A DNA stretch of 38,358 nt from Mycobacterium attenuatum (lineage in GTDB: Bacteria; Actinomycetota; Actinomycetes; Mycobacteriales; Mycobacteriaceae), in NCBI RefSeq assembly GCF_900566085.1, contig NZ_UPHT01000099.1, positions 1-38,358 of the forward strand. Reading direction: 5' to 3'. Below, in pieces: positions 29,311 to 38,358 of this stretch. The first letter of the stretch is position 1. The number at the start of each line of letters is the position of its first letter. The notes under the pieces were generated by a model that made no database searches, was not told where the DNA came from, and worked only from the letters and a program-made list of their open reading frames with translations. A program made the position numbers and the translations under genes.

Positions 29311-29370
29311 TACATCGCTGTACATCGCTGTACATCGCTGTGCACCGCTGTACATCGCTGTGCACCGCCT
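29311..29370. repeat. 10-bp tandem repeat array (TACATCGCTG type)
   Basis: Six units of 10 bp in a row. Units 1-3 and 5 are TACATCGCTG exactly, unit 4 is TGCACCGCTG and unit 6 TGCACCGCCT. Unit junctions form TGTACA palindromes, and TACA-N4-TGTA dyads recur once per helical turn. This suits a cooperative binding site for a dimeric regulator, or a short VNTR. It starts about 120 bp after the lyase stop and ends 170 bp before the nuclease start. Confidence 0.85.
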
Positions 29371-29527
29371 CGTGCCTTGGGGTGGCGCACGGACCGACCC
29401 GGACCACCTGGCTCGACCCGGCCCGGTTTCGTGGGAACCGCTTGCTGGCTCCCCATTCCGGGCGGAGCCAACGACGATGACGACTGACGTGGCGGCGTGG
29501 GAACCGTTGGCTGTCGGTACCGCTGCC

Positions 29528-29533
29528 TAACCT
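29528..29533 (+). promoter_or_regulatory. Putative -10 element for the fusion nuclease gene (leaderless)
   Basis: TAACCT is followed by 7 nt and ATG 29541, with no Shine-Dalgarno sequence. This spacing puts the transcript start on the ATG. Inferred from pattern. Confidence 0.5.
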
Positions 29534-31376
29534 CACCGCCATGGGTATGAGCGGTGGGACTCAGCTGAGTCTCGCCGGGCTCGACCCGCTTGCTTTTTCC
29601 GGCATCGACGCCGCGTCGGCCGACGAGCTGCCGCTGCGCGAGACCACCTTCGTCGTAGTCGACTTGGAAACCACCGGTGGGCGCACCAAGGGCACCGAGG
29701 CGGACGCCATCACCGAGATCGGAGCGATCAAAGTACGCGGCGGAACCGTCCTCGGCGAGTTCGCCACGCTGGTGGACCCGCAGCGCAGCATCCCGCCCCA
29801 GATCGTGCAGCTGACCGGAATCACCACGGCCATGGTGCGCGACGCCCCCACCATCGACGCGGTCCTGCCGATGTTTCTCGAGTTCGCGGGCAGCTCGGTA
29901 CTGGTCGCCCACAATGCCGGGTTCGATATCGGGTTCCTGCGGGCAGCAACTCGACGCTGCGACATCGCCTGGCCGCGGCCGAACGTCCTGTGCACGGTCC
30001 GGCTGGCCCGGCGGGTGCTCTCCCGGGAGGAAGCACCCAGCGTGCGACTGGCAGAACTGGCGCGGCTGTTTTCCGTCGCCGCCCAACCCACGCATCGCGC
30101 CCTCGACGATGCCCGGGCCACCGTCGAGGTCCTGCATGCCCTGATCGAGCGGGTGGGCAACCAGGGTGTGCACACTTACGCGGACCTGCGTTCGTATCTG
30201 CCCAACGTGACCCCGGCGCAGCGCCGCAAACGGGTGCTGGCCGCCGGCTTGCCGAACCGCCCCGGAATCTATGTGTTCCGGGGACCGTCGGGCGAAGTGC
30301 TCTACGTCGGCACCGCGGTCGACCTGCGTCGTCGGGTAAGCCAATACTTCAACGGCGCCGACCCCCGCGGCCGGATCAAGGAAATGGTCGCCCTAGCCAC
30401 TGGGGTCGACCACGTCGAGTGCGCCCACCCACTGGAAGCCGGGGTGCGTGAGCTTCGAATGCTGGCCGCACATGCGCCCCCGTACAACCGCAGATCGAGA
30501 TTTCCCCACCGTTGGTGGTGGGTGGTTCTCAGCGACGAAGCGTTTCCGCGCCTGGCCGTCGTTCGCGCTCCTCGACACAGCCGGGCCATCGGCCCGTTTC
30601 GGTCCCGGGGCGATGCCGCCGAGACGGCCACCCTGCTGGCTCGCTTCACCGGGCTCCGAACCTGCACCAGGCGGCTGGCACGGTCGGCACTGCACGGGCC
30701 GGCCTGTCCCGAGTTGGAGGTGTCACCGTGTCCCGCCGCGCGCGACCTGACCGCCGACCGATACGCCGAAGCCGTGCAGCGCGCAACGGATCTGATCGAC
30801 GGGCGGGACAACACCGCGCTGGCCGCCGCGGTTCGCCACGTCACCGCCCTGGCCGAGCGGCATCGCTACGAGAGCGCGGCACGCCTGCGCGACCATATCG
30901 CCGCCACCATCGAGACCCTGTGGCGTGGTCAGCGGCTGCGGACGCTGGCCGAGCTGCCCGAGTTGATCGCCGCGACGCCGGACGGCAGCGGTGGCTACTA
31001 CTTTGCCGTGATCCGCCATGGCCAATTGGCTGCGGCCGGAACCGCCAGGCGCGGCGTGCCCCCGATGCCCGTAGTCGACGCGCTGCAGGCCGGCGCTCAG
31101 GCGATTTTGCCCGCCGAGGCGCCGCTCGGCGGCGCGCTGGTGGAGGAGACGGCGCTCATCGCACGCTGGCTCGCGGCCCCGGGCGTGCGCATCGTTCGAG
31201 TCGCCGGGCACGACGACGGCTGGGCCACGCCGGTGCGCTGCGCCGGCGCATGGGCGGCGTGGGCGGCATGGGCACGTTCGGCGCGGCTGGCCGTCGAGCA
31301 GGCACCCGGCCCGATGCGACGGGTCTGCCCCGACCAGGACCCGCCCTACCGGGCGTCGCACCCCCGGACCGGCAGC

Positions 31377-33276
<1,900 letters not shown>

Positions 33277-33331
33277 GCCGGCCCCCTCGAACAGGCACGG
33301 ACCCCGAACAGGCATGAATAGGAGTGCTCAG

Positions 33332-34180
33332 TTGAAAAGACTGGGATTCACCCGATCCGGTGGCAGCGCGCAGCGGAACAGTCGCTCGCGGCAGCGTCTG
33401 CACCGGCGGTTGTCGGGCGGGCTGCTGCTGGTCATAGCGCTGACCATCGCCGGCGGCCTGGCTGCCGTCCTGACACCCACCCCGCAGGTGGCCGTCGCCG
33501 ACGAGTCGTCCTCAGCGCTGCTACGCACCGGCAAGCAGTTGTTCGACACGTCGTGCGTGTCCTGCCACGGCGCCAACCTGCAGGGCGTGCCCGACCACGG
33601 GCCCAGCCTGATCGGCGTCGGCGAGGCGGCCGTCTACTTCCAAGTCTCGACGGGCCGGATGCCCGCCATGCGGGGGGAGGCTCAGGCGCAGCGCAAGGAG
33701 CCGATCTTCGACGAGGCCCAGATCGACGCTCTCGGTGCCTATGTGCAAGCCAACGGGGGCGGGCCCACCGTGGTCCGCAACCCCGACGGCAGCATCGCCA
33801 CCAAGTCCCTGCGGGGAGACGACCTGGGACGCGGCGGCGACTTGTTTCGCCTCAACTGTGCCTCCTGCCACAACTTCACCGGCAAGGGCGGCGCGCTCTC
33901 GTCGGGCAAGTACGCGCCCGACCTCGGACCCGCCAATGAGCAGCAAATCCTGACCGCGATGCTGACCGGGCCGCAGAACATGCCGAAGTTCGGCGATCGC
34001 CAGCTGTCCTTCGAAGCCAAGAAGGACATCATCGCCTACGTGCGGACCGTCGCCGAGGAGCGGTCGCCGGGCGGCTACGGCCTCGGCGGATTCGGACCTG
34101 CGCCCGAGGGCATGGCGATGTGGATCATCGGCATGGTCGCCGCCATCGGGCTGGCACTGTGGATTGGGGCGCGATCATGA
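33332..34180 (+). CDS. qcrC: Ubiquinol/menaquinol-cytochrome c reductase, dihaem cytochrome c subunit QcrC
   Basis: 282-residue c-type cytochrome of the actinobacterial bcc complex. It replaces both cytochrome c1 and soluble cytochrome c and passes electrons straight to the aa3 oxidase. An N-terminal membrane helix or signal ([20 protein letters not shown], about 28-48) and a C-terminal anchor ([20 protein letters not shown]) flank two haem domains, with CVSCH at about 75-79 and CASCH at about 176-180. Distal Met ligands are likely in GRMPAMRG and NMPKFG. I start at TTG 33332: AGGAG lies 7 nt upstream and the protein then aligns with Rv2194. The ATG at 33314 lies before the ribosome site and is less likely. 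The stop overlaps qcrA (ATGA). Confidence 0.96.
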   Translation: MKRLGFTRSGGSAQRNSRSRQRLHRRLSGGLLLVIALTIAGGLAAVLTPTPQVAVADESSSALLRTGKQLFDTSCVSCHGANLQGVPDHGPSLIGVGEAAVYFQVSTGRMPAMRGEAQAQRKEPIFDEAQIDALGAYVQANGGGPTVVRNPDGSIATKSLRGDDLGRGGDLFRLNCASCHNFTGKGGALSSGKYAPDLGPANEQQILTAMLTGPQNMPKFGDRQLSFEAKKDIIAYVRTVAEERSPGGYGLGGFGPAPEGMAMWIIGMVAAIGLALWIGARS

Positions 34181-35406
34181 GCGACGGGTCTCCCGTGACC
34201 GGCGACGGCAAAACCGGCCTTGGCTCGGACACCGATAAAGGCCCCGGTGCACCCCACGAACCGAATGAGGCGGCGCTGGCCGCGATGTCGCAGCAGGAAC
34301 TGCTCGACCTGGGCGGCAAGCTCGACGGTGTCCAGATCGCCTACAAGGAGCCCCGCTGGCCGGTCGAAGGCACCAGGGCCGAGAAGCGCGCCGAGCGCGG
34401 CGTGGCCGTGTGGCTGTTGCTGGGCGGTGTGTTCGGACTCGCCCTGCTGCTGGTTTTCCTCTTCTGGCCCTGGCAGTACAAGGCCCAGGGAGAGTCGGGA
34501 AACTTCCTGTACTCCCTTGCCACCCCGCTGTACGGGCTGACCTTCGGTCTGTCGATCCTGGCGATCGCAATCGGGGCCGTGCTGTTCCAGAAACGCTTCA
34601 TCCCGGAAGAGATCACGATCCAGGACCGGCACGACGGAGCGTCTCGCGAGATCGACCGCAAGACGGTGGTGGCAAACCTGACCGACGCCTTCGAGAGCTC
34701 GACCATCCGGCGCCGTAAACTCATCGGGCTGTCTTTGGGCATGGGATTGGGTGCGTTCGGACTGGGCACCTTGGTCGCGTTCGTCGGTGGCCTGATCAAG
34801 AACCCGTGGAAACCGGTCGTCCCCACCGCCGAGGGAATGAAGGCCGAGCTGTGGACCTCCGGCTGGACCCCGCGCTACAAGGGCGAGACGATCTATCTGG
34901 CGCGGGCCACCGGTTTGCACGACGGGCCGCCGTTTATCAAAATGCGCCCCGAGGACATGGACGCCGGCGGCATGGAGACGGTGTTTCCATGGCGGGAATC
35001 CGACGGTGATGGCACCACCGTGGAATCACATGAGAAGTTGCAGGCCATCGCGATGGGTATCCGCAACCCGGTGATGCTCATCCGCATCAAGCCAAGCGAT
35101 TTGGGCAAAGTGGTCAAACGCCAAGGGCAGGAAAGCTTTAACTTCGGCGAGTTTTTCGCCTACACCAAGGTCTGCTCGCACCTGGGTTGCCCGGCATCGC
35201 TGTACGAGCAGCAGAGCTACCGAATCCTGTGCCCGTGTCATCAGTCGCAGTTCGACGCACTGCATTTCGCCAAGCCAATATTCGGCCCGGCGGCCCGCGC
35301 GTTGGCGCAACTGCCCATCACCATCGACTCCAAAGGATTTTTCGTCGCCAACGGCGACTTCATCGAGCCCGTCGGACCGGCATTCTGGGAGCGCACAACA
35401 TCATGA
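34177..35406 (+). CDS. qcrA: Rieske iron-sulfur subunit QcrA of the bcc complex
   Basis: 409 residues. Three membrane helices (about 72-93, 112-133 and 182-202), a feature of actinobacterial Rieske proteins, precede the [2Fe-2S] domain. Cluster ligands are Cys333/His335 (VCSHLGC) and Cys352/His355 (CPCHQSQFD); Cys338 and Cys354 would form the usual disulfide. The N-terminus is a variable, charged cytoplasmic segment, about 20 residues shorter than in remembered Rv2195 (429 aa). The start ATG 34177 overlaps the qcrC stop, and the stop overlaps qcrB, each by 4 bp (ATGA), showing tight translational coupling of the complex. Confidence 0.96.
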   Translation: MSDGSPVTGDGKTGLGSDTDKGPGAPHEPNEAALAAMSQQELLDLGGKLDGVQIAYKEPRWPVEGTRAEKRAERGVAVWLLLGGVFGLALLLVFLFWPWQYKAQGESGNFLYSLATPLYGLTFGLSILAIAIGAVLFQKRFIPEEITIQDRHDGASREIDRKTVVANLTDAFESSTIRRRKLIGLSLGMGLGAFGLGTLVAFVGGLIKNPWKPVVPTAEGMKAELWTSGWTPRYKGETIYLARATGLHDGPPFIKMRPEDMDAGGMETVFPWRESDGDGTTVESHEKLQAIAMGIRNPVMLIRIKPSDLGKVVKRQGQESFNFGEFFAYTKVCSHLGCPASLYEQQSYRILCPCHQSQFDALHFAKPIFGPAARALAQLPITIDSKGFFVANGDFIEPVGPAFWERTTS

Positions 35407-37061
35407 GTCCGAATCTTCGTCCTCCGAAAATCGGCGACGTGCTGGCTCGCCAAGCCGAAGACATCGATACCCGTTATCACCCCTCCGCCGCCCTGCGCAG
35501 GCAGCTGAACAAGGTCTTTCCCACGCACTGGTCGTTCCTGCTCGGCGAGATCGCGCTGTACAGCTTCATCGTGCTGTTGCTCACCGGCGTGTACCTGACG
35601 CTGTTCTTCGACCCGTCGATGACCGAGGTCACCTACAACGGCGTCTATCAACCATTGCGCGGCGTCGAGATGTCGCGCGCCTACGAAACGGCACTGAACA
35701 TCTCCTTCGAAGTCCGAGGCGGATTGTTCGTCCGCCAGATCCACCACTGGGCCGCGTTGATGTTCTCCGCGGCGATCATGGTGCACCTGGCGCGGATTTT
35801 CTTCACCGGCGCGTTCCGACGGCCCCGTGAGGCCAACTGGGTCATCGGCTCGCTGCTGCTGATCCTGTCAATGTTCGAGGGCTACTTCGGCTACTCGCTG
35901 CCCGACGACCTGCTGTCGGGTATCGGCCTGCGGGCAGCGCTCTCCTCGATCACCCTCGGCATGCCGGTGATCGGAACCTGGTTGCACTGGGCGTTGTTCG
36001 GGGGTGATTTCCCGGGCACCATCCTGATTCCTCGGCTCTATGCGCTGCACATTCTGCTGCTGCCCGGAATCATCCTGGCGCTGATCGGCATTCATCTGGC
36101 GTTGGTGTGGTTCCAGAAGCACACCCAGTTCCCAGGCCCCGGGCGGACCGAGCACAACGTCATCGGGGTGCGGGTCATGCCGGTGTTCGCATTTAAGTCC
36201 GGCGCATTTTTCGCCGCAATCGTCGGCGTTCTGGGCCTGATGGGCGGCCTGCTGCAGATCAACCCGATCTGGAATCTCGGTCCGTACAAGCCGTCACAGG
36301 TGTCGGCCGGCTCGCAGCCGGACTTCTACATGATGTGGACGGAGGGTTTAGCACGTATCTGGCCGCCCTGGGAGTTCTACTTCTGGCACCACACCATTCC
36401 CGCCGTGGTGTGGGTGGCGCTGATCATGGGCTTGGTCTTTATCCTGCTGATCGTTTACCCGTTCTTAGAGAAGCGGTTCACCGGCGATTACGCACATCAC
36501 AACCTGCTGCAACGGCCACGCGACGCACCGGTGCGCACGGCAGTGGGCGCGATGGCAATCGCGTTCTACATGGTGCTCACTCTGGCGGCCATGAACGACA
36601 TCATCGCGTTCAAGTTCCACATTTCGCTGAACGCGACGACCTGGATTGGCCGTATCGGCATGGTGGTGCTGCCACCGTTCGTGTACTTCATCAGCTACCG
36701 GTGGTCCATCGGCCTGCAGCGCAGTGACCGTGCGGTGCTCGAGCACGGCGTGGAGACCGGCATCATCAAGCGGCTGCCGCATGGGGCCTACATCGAGCTG
36801 CACCAGCCGCTCGGCCCGGTCGACGAACACGGTCATCCGCTGCCGCTGGAGTACCAAGGTGCTGCCGTTCCCAAGCGAATGAACAAGTTGGGCTCGGCCG
36901 GTGCGCCTGGCATTGGCAGCTTCTTGTCCGCCGATCCGGCGTCGGAGGACGCGGCACTGCGGGAGGCCGGTCATGCCGCCGAACAACGTGCGCTGACCGC
37001 GCTACGCGAATACCAGGACGGCATAGCCGGTTCGCCCAACGACGAGCACGGCGAGCACTAG
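35403..37061 (+). CDS. qcrB: Cytochrome b subunit QcrB of the bcc complex
   Basis: 552-residue polytopic subunit with the menaquinol oxidation and reduction sites. Haem ligands fall in the two-His helices [21 protein letters not shown] and WLHWALFGG...[11 protein letters not shown]. The PEWY-equivalent at the Qp site reads [10 protein letters not shown] (about 321-330). Thr313 (MMWTEG) is the position where a T313 substitution confers resistance to telacebec/Q203-type inhibitors in M. tuberculosis; here it is the sensitive Thr. After eight or nine helices the C-terminal ~130 residues form a hydrophilic extension typical of actinobacteria ([20 protein letters not shown] onward). Start ATG 35403 overlaps qcrA. 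Last gene of the ctaE-qcrCAB operon. Confidence 0.97.
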   Translation: MSPNLRPPKIGDVLARQAEDIDTRYHPSAALRRQLNKVFPTHWSFLLGEIALYSFIVLLLTGVYLTLFFDPSMTEVTYNGVYQPLRGVEMSRAYETALNISFEVRGGLFVRQIHHWAALMFSAAIMVHLARIFFTGAFRRPREANWVIGSLLLILSMFEGYFGYSLPDDLLSGIGLRAALSSITLGMPVIGTWLHWALFGGDFPGTILIPRLYALHILLLPGIILALIGIHLALVWFQKHTQFPGPGRTEHNVIGVRVMPVFAFKSGAFFAAIVGVLGLMGGLLQINPIWNLGPYKPSQVSAGSQPDFYMMWTEGLARIWPPWEFYFWHHTIPAVVWVALIMGLVFILLIVYPFLEKRFTGDYAHHNLLQRPRDAPVRTAVGAMAIAFYMVLTLAAMNDIIAFKFHISLNATTWIGRIGMVVLPPFVYFISYRWSIGLQRSDRAVLEHGVETGIIKRLPHGAYIELHQPLGPVDEHGHPLPLEYQGAAVPKRMNKLGSAGAPGIGSFLSADPASEDAALREAGHAAEQRALTALREYQDGIAGSPNDEHGEH

Positions 37062-37285
37062 GGACCGGCAACGCGGGCGGATCAGGCTGGAACTGCGCCG
37101 ATAGCGGCGTCCCGCCCCGGTCAATCCCTCGGCCAGTCAGCCGGTCCTCCCCGAACCCGACCAGCGGTAGGTGTGCAGCAGTCGTCGGATCCGCGGCCCG
37201 GGCAACGCCCGCACTATCCGCCGATGACCAGTCGGCGTCACGGGAAACTTGCAGACCGACCCGGCGTTCGCCGTTTGCCCGGGCG

Positions 37286-37927
37286 CTATCGGTGGGCCAG
37301 CGTGCGTCGCAGCTGCCGGACGTGGTACCACTCGATCGCCGGCATTCCCGCGGTGATCACCGCTGCGACAGCGTAGCTGGCCCACGATGCGCCGTCGTGA
37401 CCGACAGCCATCAGATACGTCGCCAACGCAACCGCGATCAGTGCAGTACCGATGGCACCGGTCAACGTGACGGTTCCCCGCAGCCAGATTCGGTCCACCG
37501 CCTCGCCGGACCAGTCGGTGGCCGCCTCGAAGGCTCTGACGTGGTCTCGGCGGGTCGGACCGCTTACCGCGCGCACGGCCGGTTGCGCCGGTCTAGCCGG
37601 GCGCCTGCCCTGCGCAGATGACAGCGCCGGCCTCGGCGCCGAGTCCGCCCCCGACATGCGGCGAGCGCGCAACAACACCGGAATCGCGCCCGCGATGATC
37701 AATGCGGAGATGATGATGACGGTGTACAACACCCAGGTGGTGTGCGAGTCCCTGGCCACCTTGTGAAAGCCGCGTCCGAGATCGGCCAGTGCGACCGCGG
37801 CGGCCACGCTCACGCCCACCAGCACCAGCCAGACCGCCGCGCAAGCTCCGATGAGGATGCGGTCGACGACAACGGGAGCCACGATGCCGTCGGGACCGCG
37901 CCGGTATGCCGAGTATCTGCCGAGCAT
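37286..37927 (-). CDS. DUF2561 membrane protein (Rv2197c-like)
   Basis: 213 residues with four membrane helices in two pairs: about 22-48 (VDRILIGACAAVWLVLVGVSVAAAVAL), 66-86 (WVLYTVIIISALIIAGAIPVLL), then about 152-172 (VTLTGAIGTALIAVALATYLM) and 179-197 (ASWASYAVAAVITAGMPAI), separated by a basic cytoplasmic loop (RARRMSGADSAP to RRDHVRAFEAATDW). Family DUF2561, mycobacterial, function unknown. Start ATG 37927 shares one base with the mmpS3 stop (TGATG), so it is co-translated with mmpS3. Convergent with qcrB across a 224-bp gap in which I see no clear terminator. Confidence 0.88.
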   Translation of the reverse strand: MLGRYSAYRRGPDGIVAPVVVDRILIGACAAVWLVLVGVSVAAAVALADLGRGFHKVARDSHTTWVLYTVIIISALIIAGAIPVLLRARRMSGADSAPRPALSSAQGRRPARPAQPAVRAVSGPTRRDHVRAFEAATDWSGEAVDRIWLRGTVTLTGAIGTALIAVALATYLMAVGHDGASWASYAVAAVITAGMPAIEWYHVRQLRRTLAHR

Positions 37928-38358
37928 CAGCAGCTCGTCTGCGGTGCGTCGTTGTTGTTTGATGACAGCACCGTCCCGTCGCTGGTGGTGATCGAGCAGT
38001 TCAGTTTGCTGACCCGGAAAAGGCTGGACGCCTCCACCGAGCCCACGTCAGATTGCGAGATGGGAGTGACGGTCATCGACCACGGGATATAGACATTGTG
38101 CTGCGTGCGCCGCCGACCGGAGGCGTCGACATAGGTGACCGAGATGATGTCACCCGGCGCCTTGGTGCCGGTCACCGAATAGGTGACTTGTCGGGGACCA
38201 GCCGGCGTGGTGGTAGTCGTCGCCGGTGGCGCCGCCGCCGTCGTCGTCGCCGGAGGCGGGGCCGCCGTGGTCGCCGGTGGTGGCGGGGGTGGAGGCGTCA
38301 CGGTCACGGTCTGCGTCTCCGTCGCTGTCGGGATCTCGGTGGTGGGCGGTGGTGGCGG
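37927..38358 (-). CDS. mmpS3: MmpS3 membrane protein, C-terminal part only
   Basis: Gene runs off the right edge; the last 143 residues are present. A Pro/Thr/Ala-rich extracytoplasmic linker ([16 protein letters not shown] onward) leads to the MmpS beta-sandwich domain: [35 protein letters not shown], and [13 protein letters not shown], with a Cys pair that could form a disulfide (LNCSIT and the terminal QTSC). MmpS proteins usually assist MmpL transporters, but mmpS3 is an orphan without an mmpL neighbour in M. tuberculosis (Rv2198c), and none is seen here. The gene is followed by the DUF2561 gene with a 1-bp overlap. Confidence 0.9.
   Translation of the reverse strand, partial: PPPPPTTEIPTATETQTVTVTPPPPPPPATTAAPPPATTTAAAPPATTTTTPAGPRQVTYSVTGTKAPGDIISVTYVDASGRRRTQHNVYIPWSMTVTPISQSDVGSVEASSLFRVSKLNCSITTSDGTVLSSNNNDAPQTSC

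Larger units (their letters stand above)
29193..29540. other. Intergenic region between the PcaB-like and nuclease genes
   Basis: 348 bp holding a 10-bp tandem repeat array (29311-29370), two copies of CGTGGGAACCG (29430-29440 and 29496-29506), a 7-bp inverted repeat TGGCTCC/GGAGCCA (29446-29452, 29464-29470), and a TAACCT -10-like hexamer (29528-29533) for the nuclease gene. Short open frames over the repeat array have no start signals. Confidence 0.6.

Noticed and set aside
29311..29370. CRISPR array
   Set aside because: Units are 10 bp and directly adjacent, with no spacers and no cas genes nearby.
29189..29530. 113-codon plus-strand ORF over the tandem repeats
   Set aside because: The apparent peptide periodicity (YIAVHRC-like) comes only from the 10-bp DNA repeat; no start signal and no family.

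Overview
The window reads as a chromosomal segment of a slow-growing Mycobacterium close to, but outside, the M. tuberculosis complex. The DNA is GC-rich and GTG/TTG starts are common. It carries a PE_PGRS gene, and gene order follows the M. tuberculosis block from about Rv2162c to Rv2198c. Rv numbers used here are orthology calls from memory of protein sequence and order; no search was run. Differences from the H37Rv layout as I recall it: no IS6110 between mraZ and the DUF3040 gene, no IS1558-type transposase between pknL and aroG, an extra PcaB-like lyase gene (27804-29192), and an Rv2180c counterpart split into two overlapping ORFs.

Layout. 1-984: N-terminal part of a PE_PGRS gene. 1068-5989 (minus): the start of the division and cell-wall cluster, mraZ-rsmH-ftsL-pbpB, tightly coupled, with a clear array of MraZ boxes over the mraZ promoter. 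6374-9436: a DUF3040 membrane protein, a GNAT acetyltransferase, lipoprotein LppM and a non-classical methylenetetrahydrofolate reductase. 9730-14077: idsA2 and mptA, then the divergent pair Rv2175c/pknL. 14149-16195: aroG (first step of the shikimate pathway) and a DEDDh RNase. 16216-19112: the split membrane protein, a GT-C mannosyltransferase and a PlsC-like acyltransferase. 19200-21824: a compact minus-strand operon with two SRPBCC proteins, a Get3/ArsA-like ATPase and a small cysteine protein. 22012-27446: fadD15, then pimB', a predicted zinc metalloprotease, an NlpC/P60 hydrolase and an 87-residue cysteine-motif protein. 27804-32513: the PcaB-like lyase, a DnaQ/GIY-YIG fusion nuclease and trpD. 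32665-37061: ctaE-qcrCAB of the bcc-aa3 respiratory supercomplex. 37286-38358: a DUF2561 membrane protein and the 3' part of mmpS3.

The common theme is the cell envelope. PimB', MptA and the Rv2181-type mannosyltransferase build PIM, lipomannan and lipoarabinomannan. IdsA2 makes prenyl diphosphates. PbpB, FtsL and MraZ serve septation, the NlpC/P60 enzyme remodels peptidoglycan, and FadD15 and the PlsC-like enzyme handle acyl chains.

Most of the window is conserved backbone. The parts that deserve a second look are: two opposed TGGGG arrays at mraZ; a 31-bp perfect inverted repeat between pknL and aroG; an ATPase gene with no ATG/GTG/TTG start ahead of its P-loop; a split gene with a GTGA junction; paired near-leaderless promoters between a kinase and its substrate; a 10-bp tandem repeat array ahead of the fusion nuclease; and the isolated PcaB-like gene.
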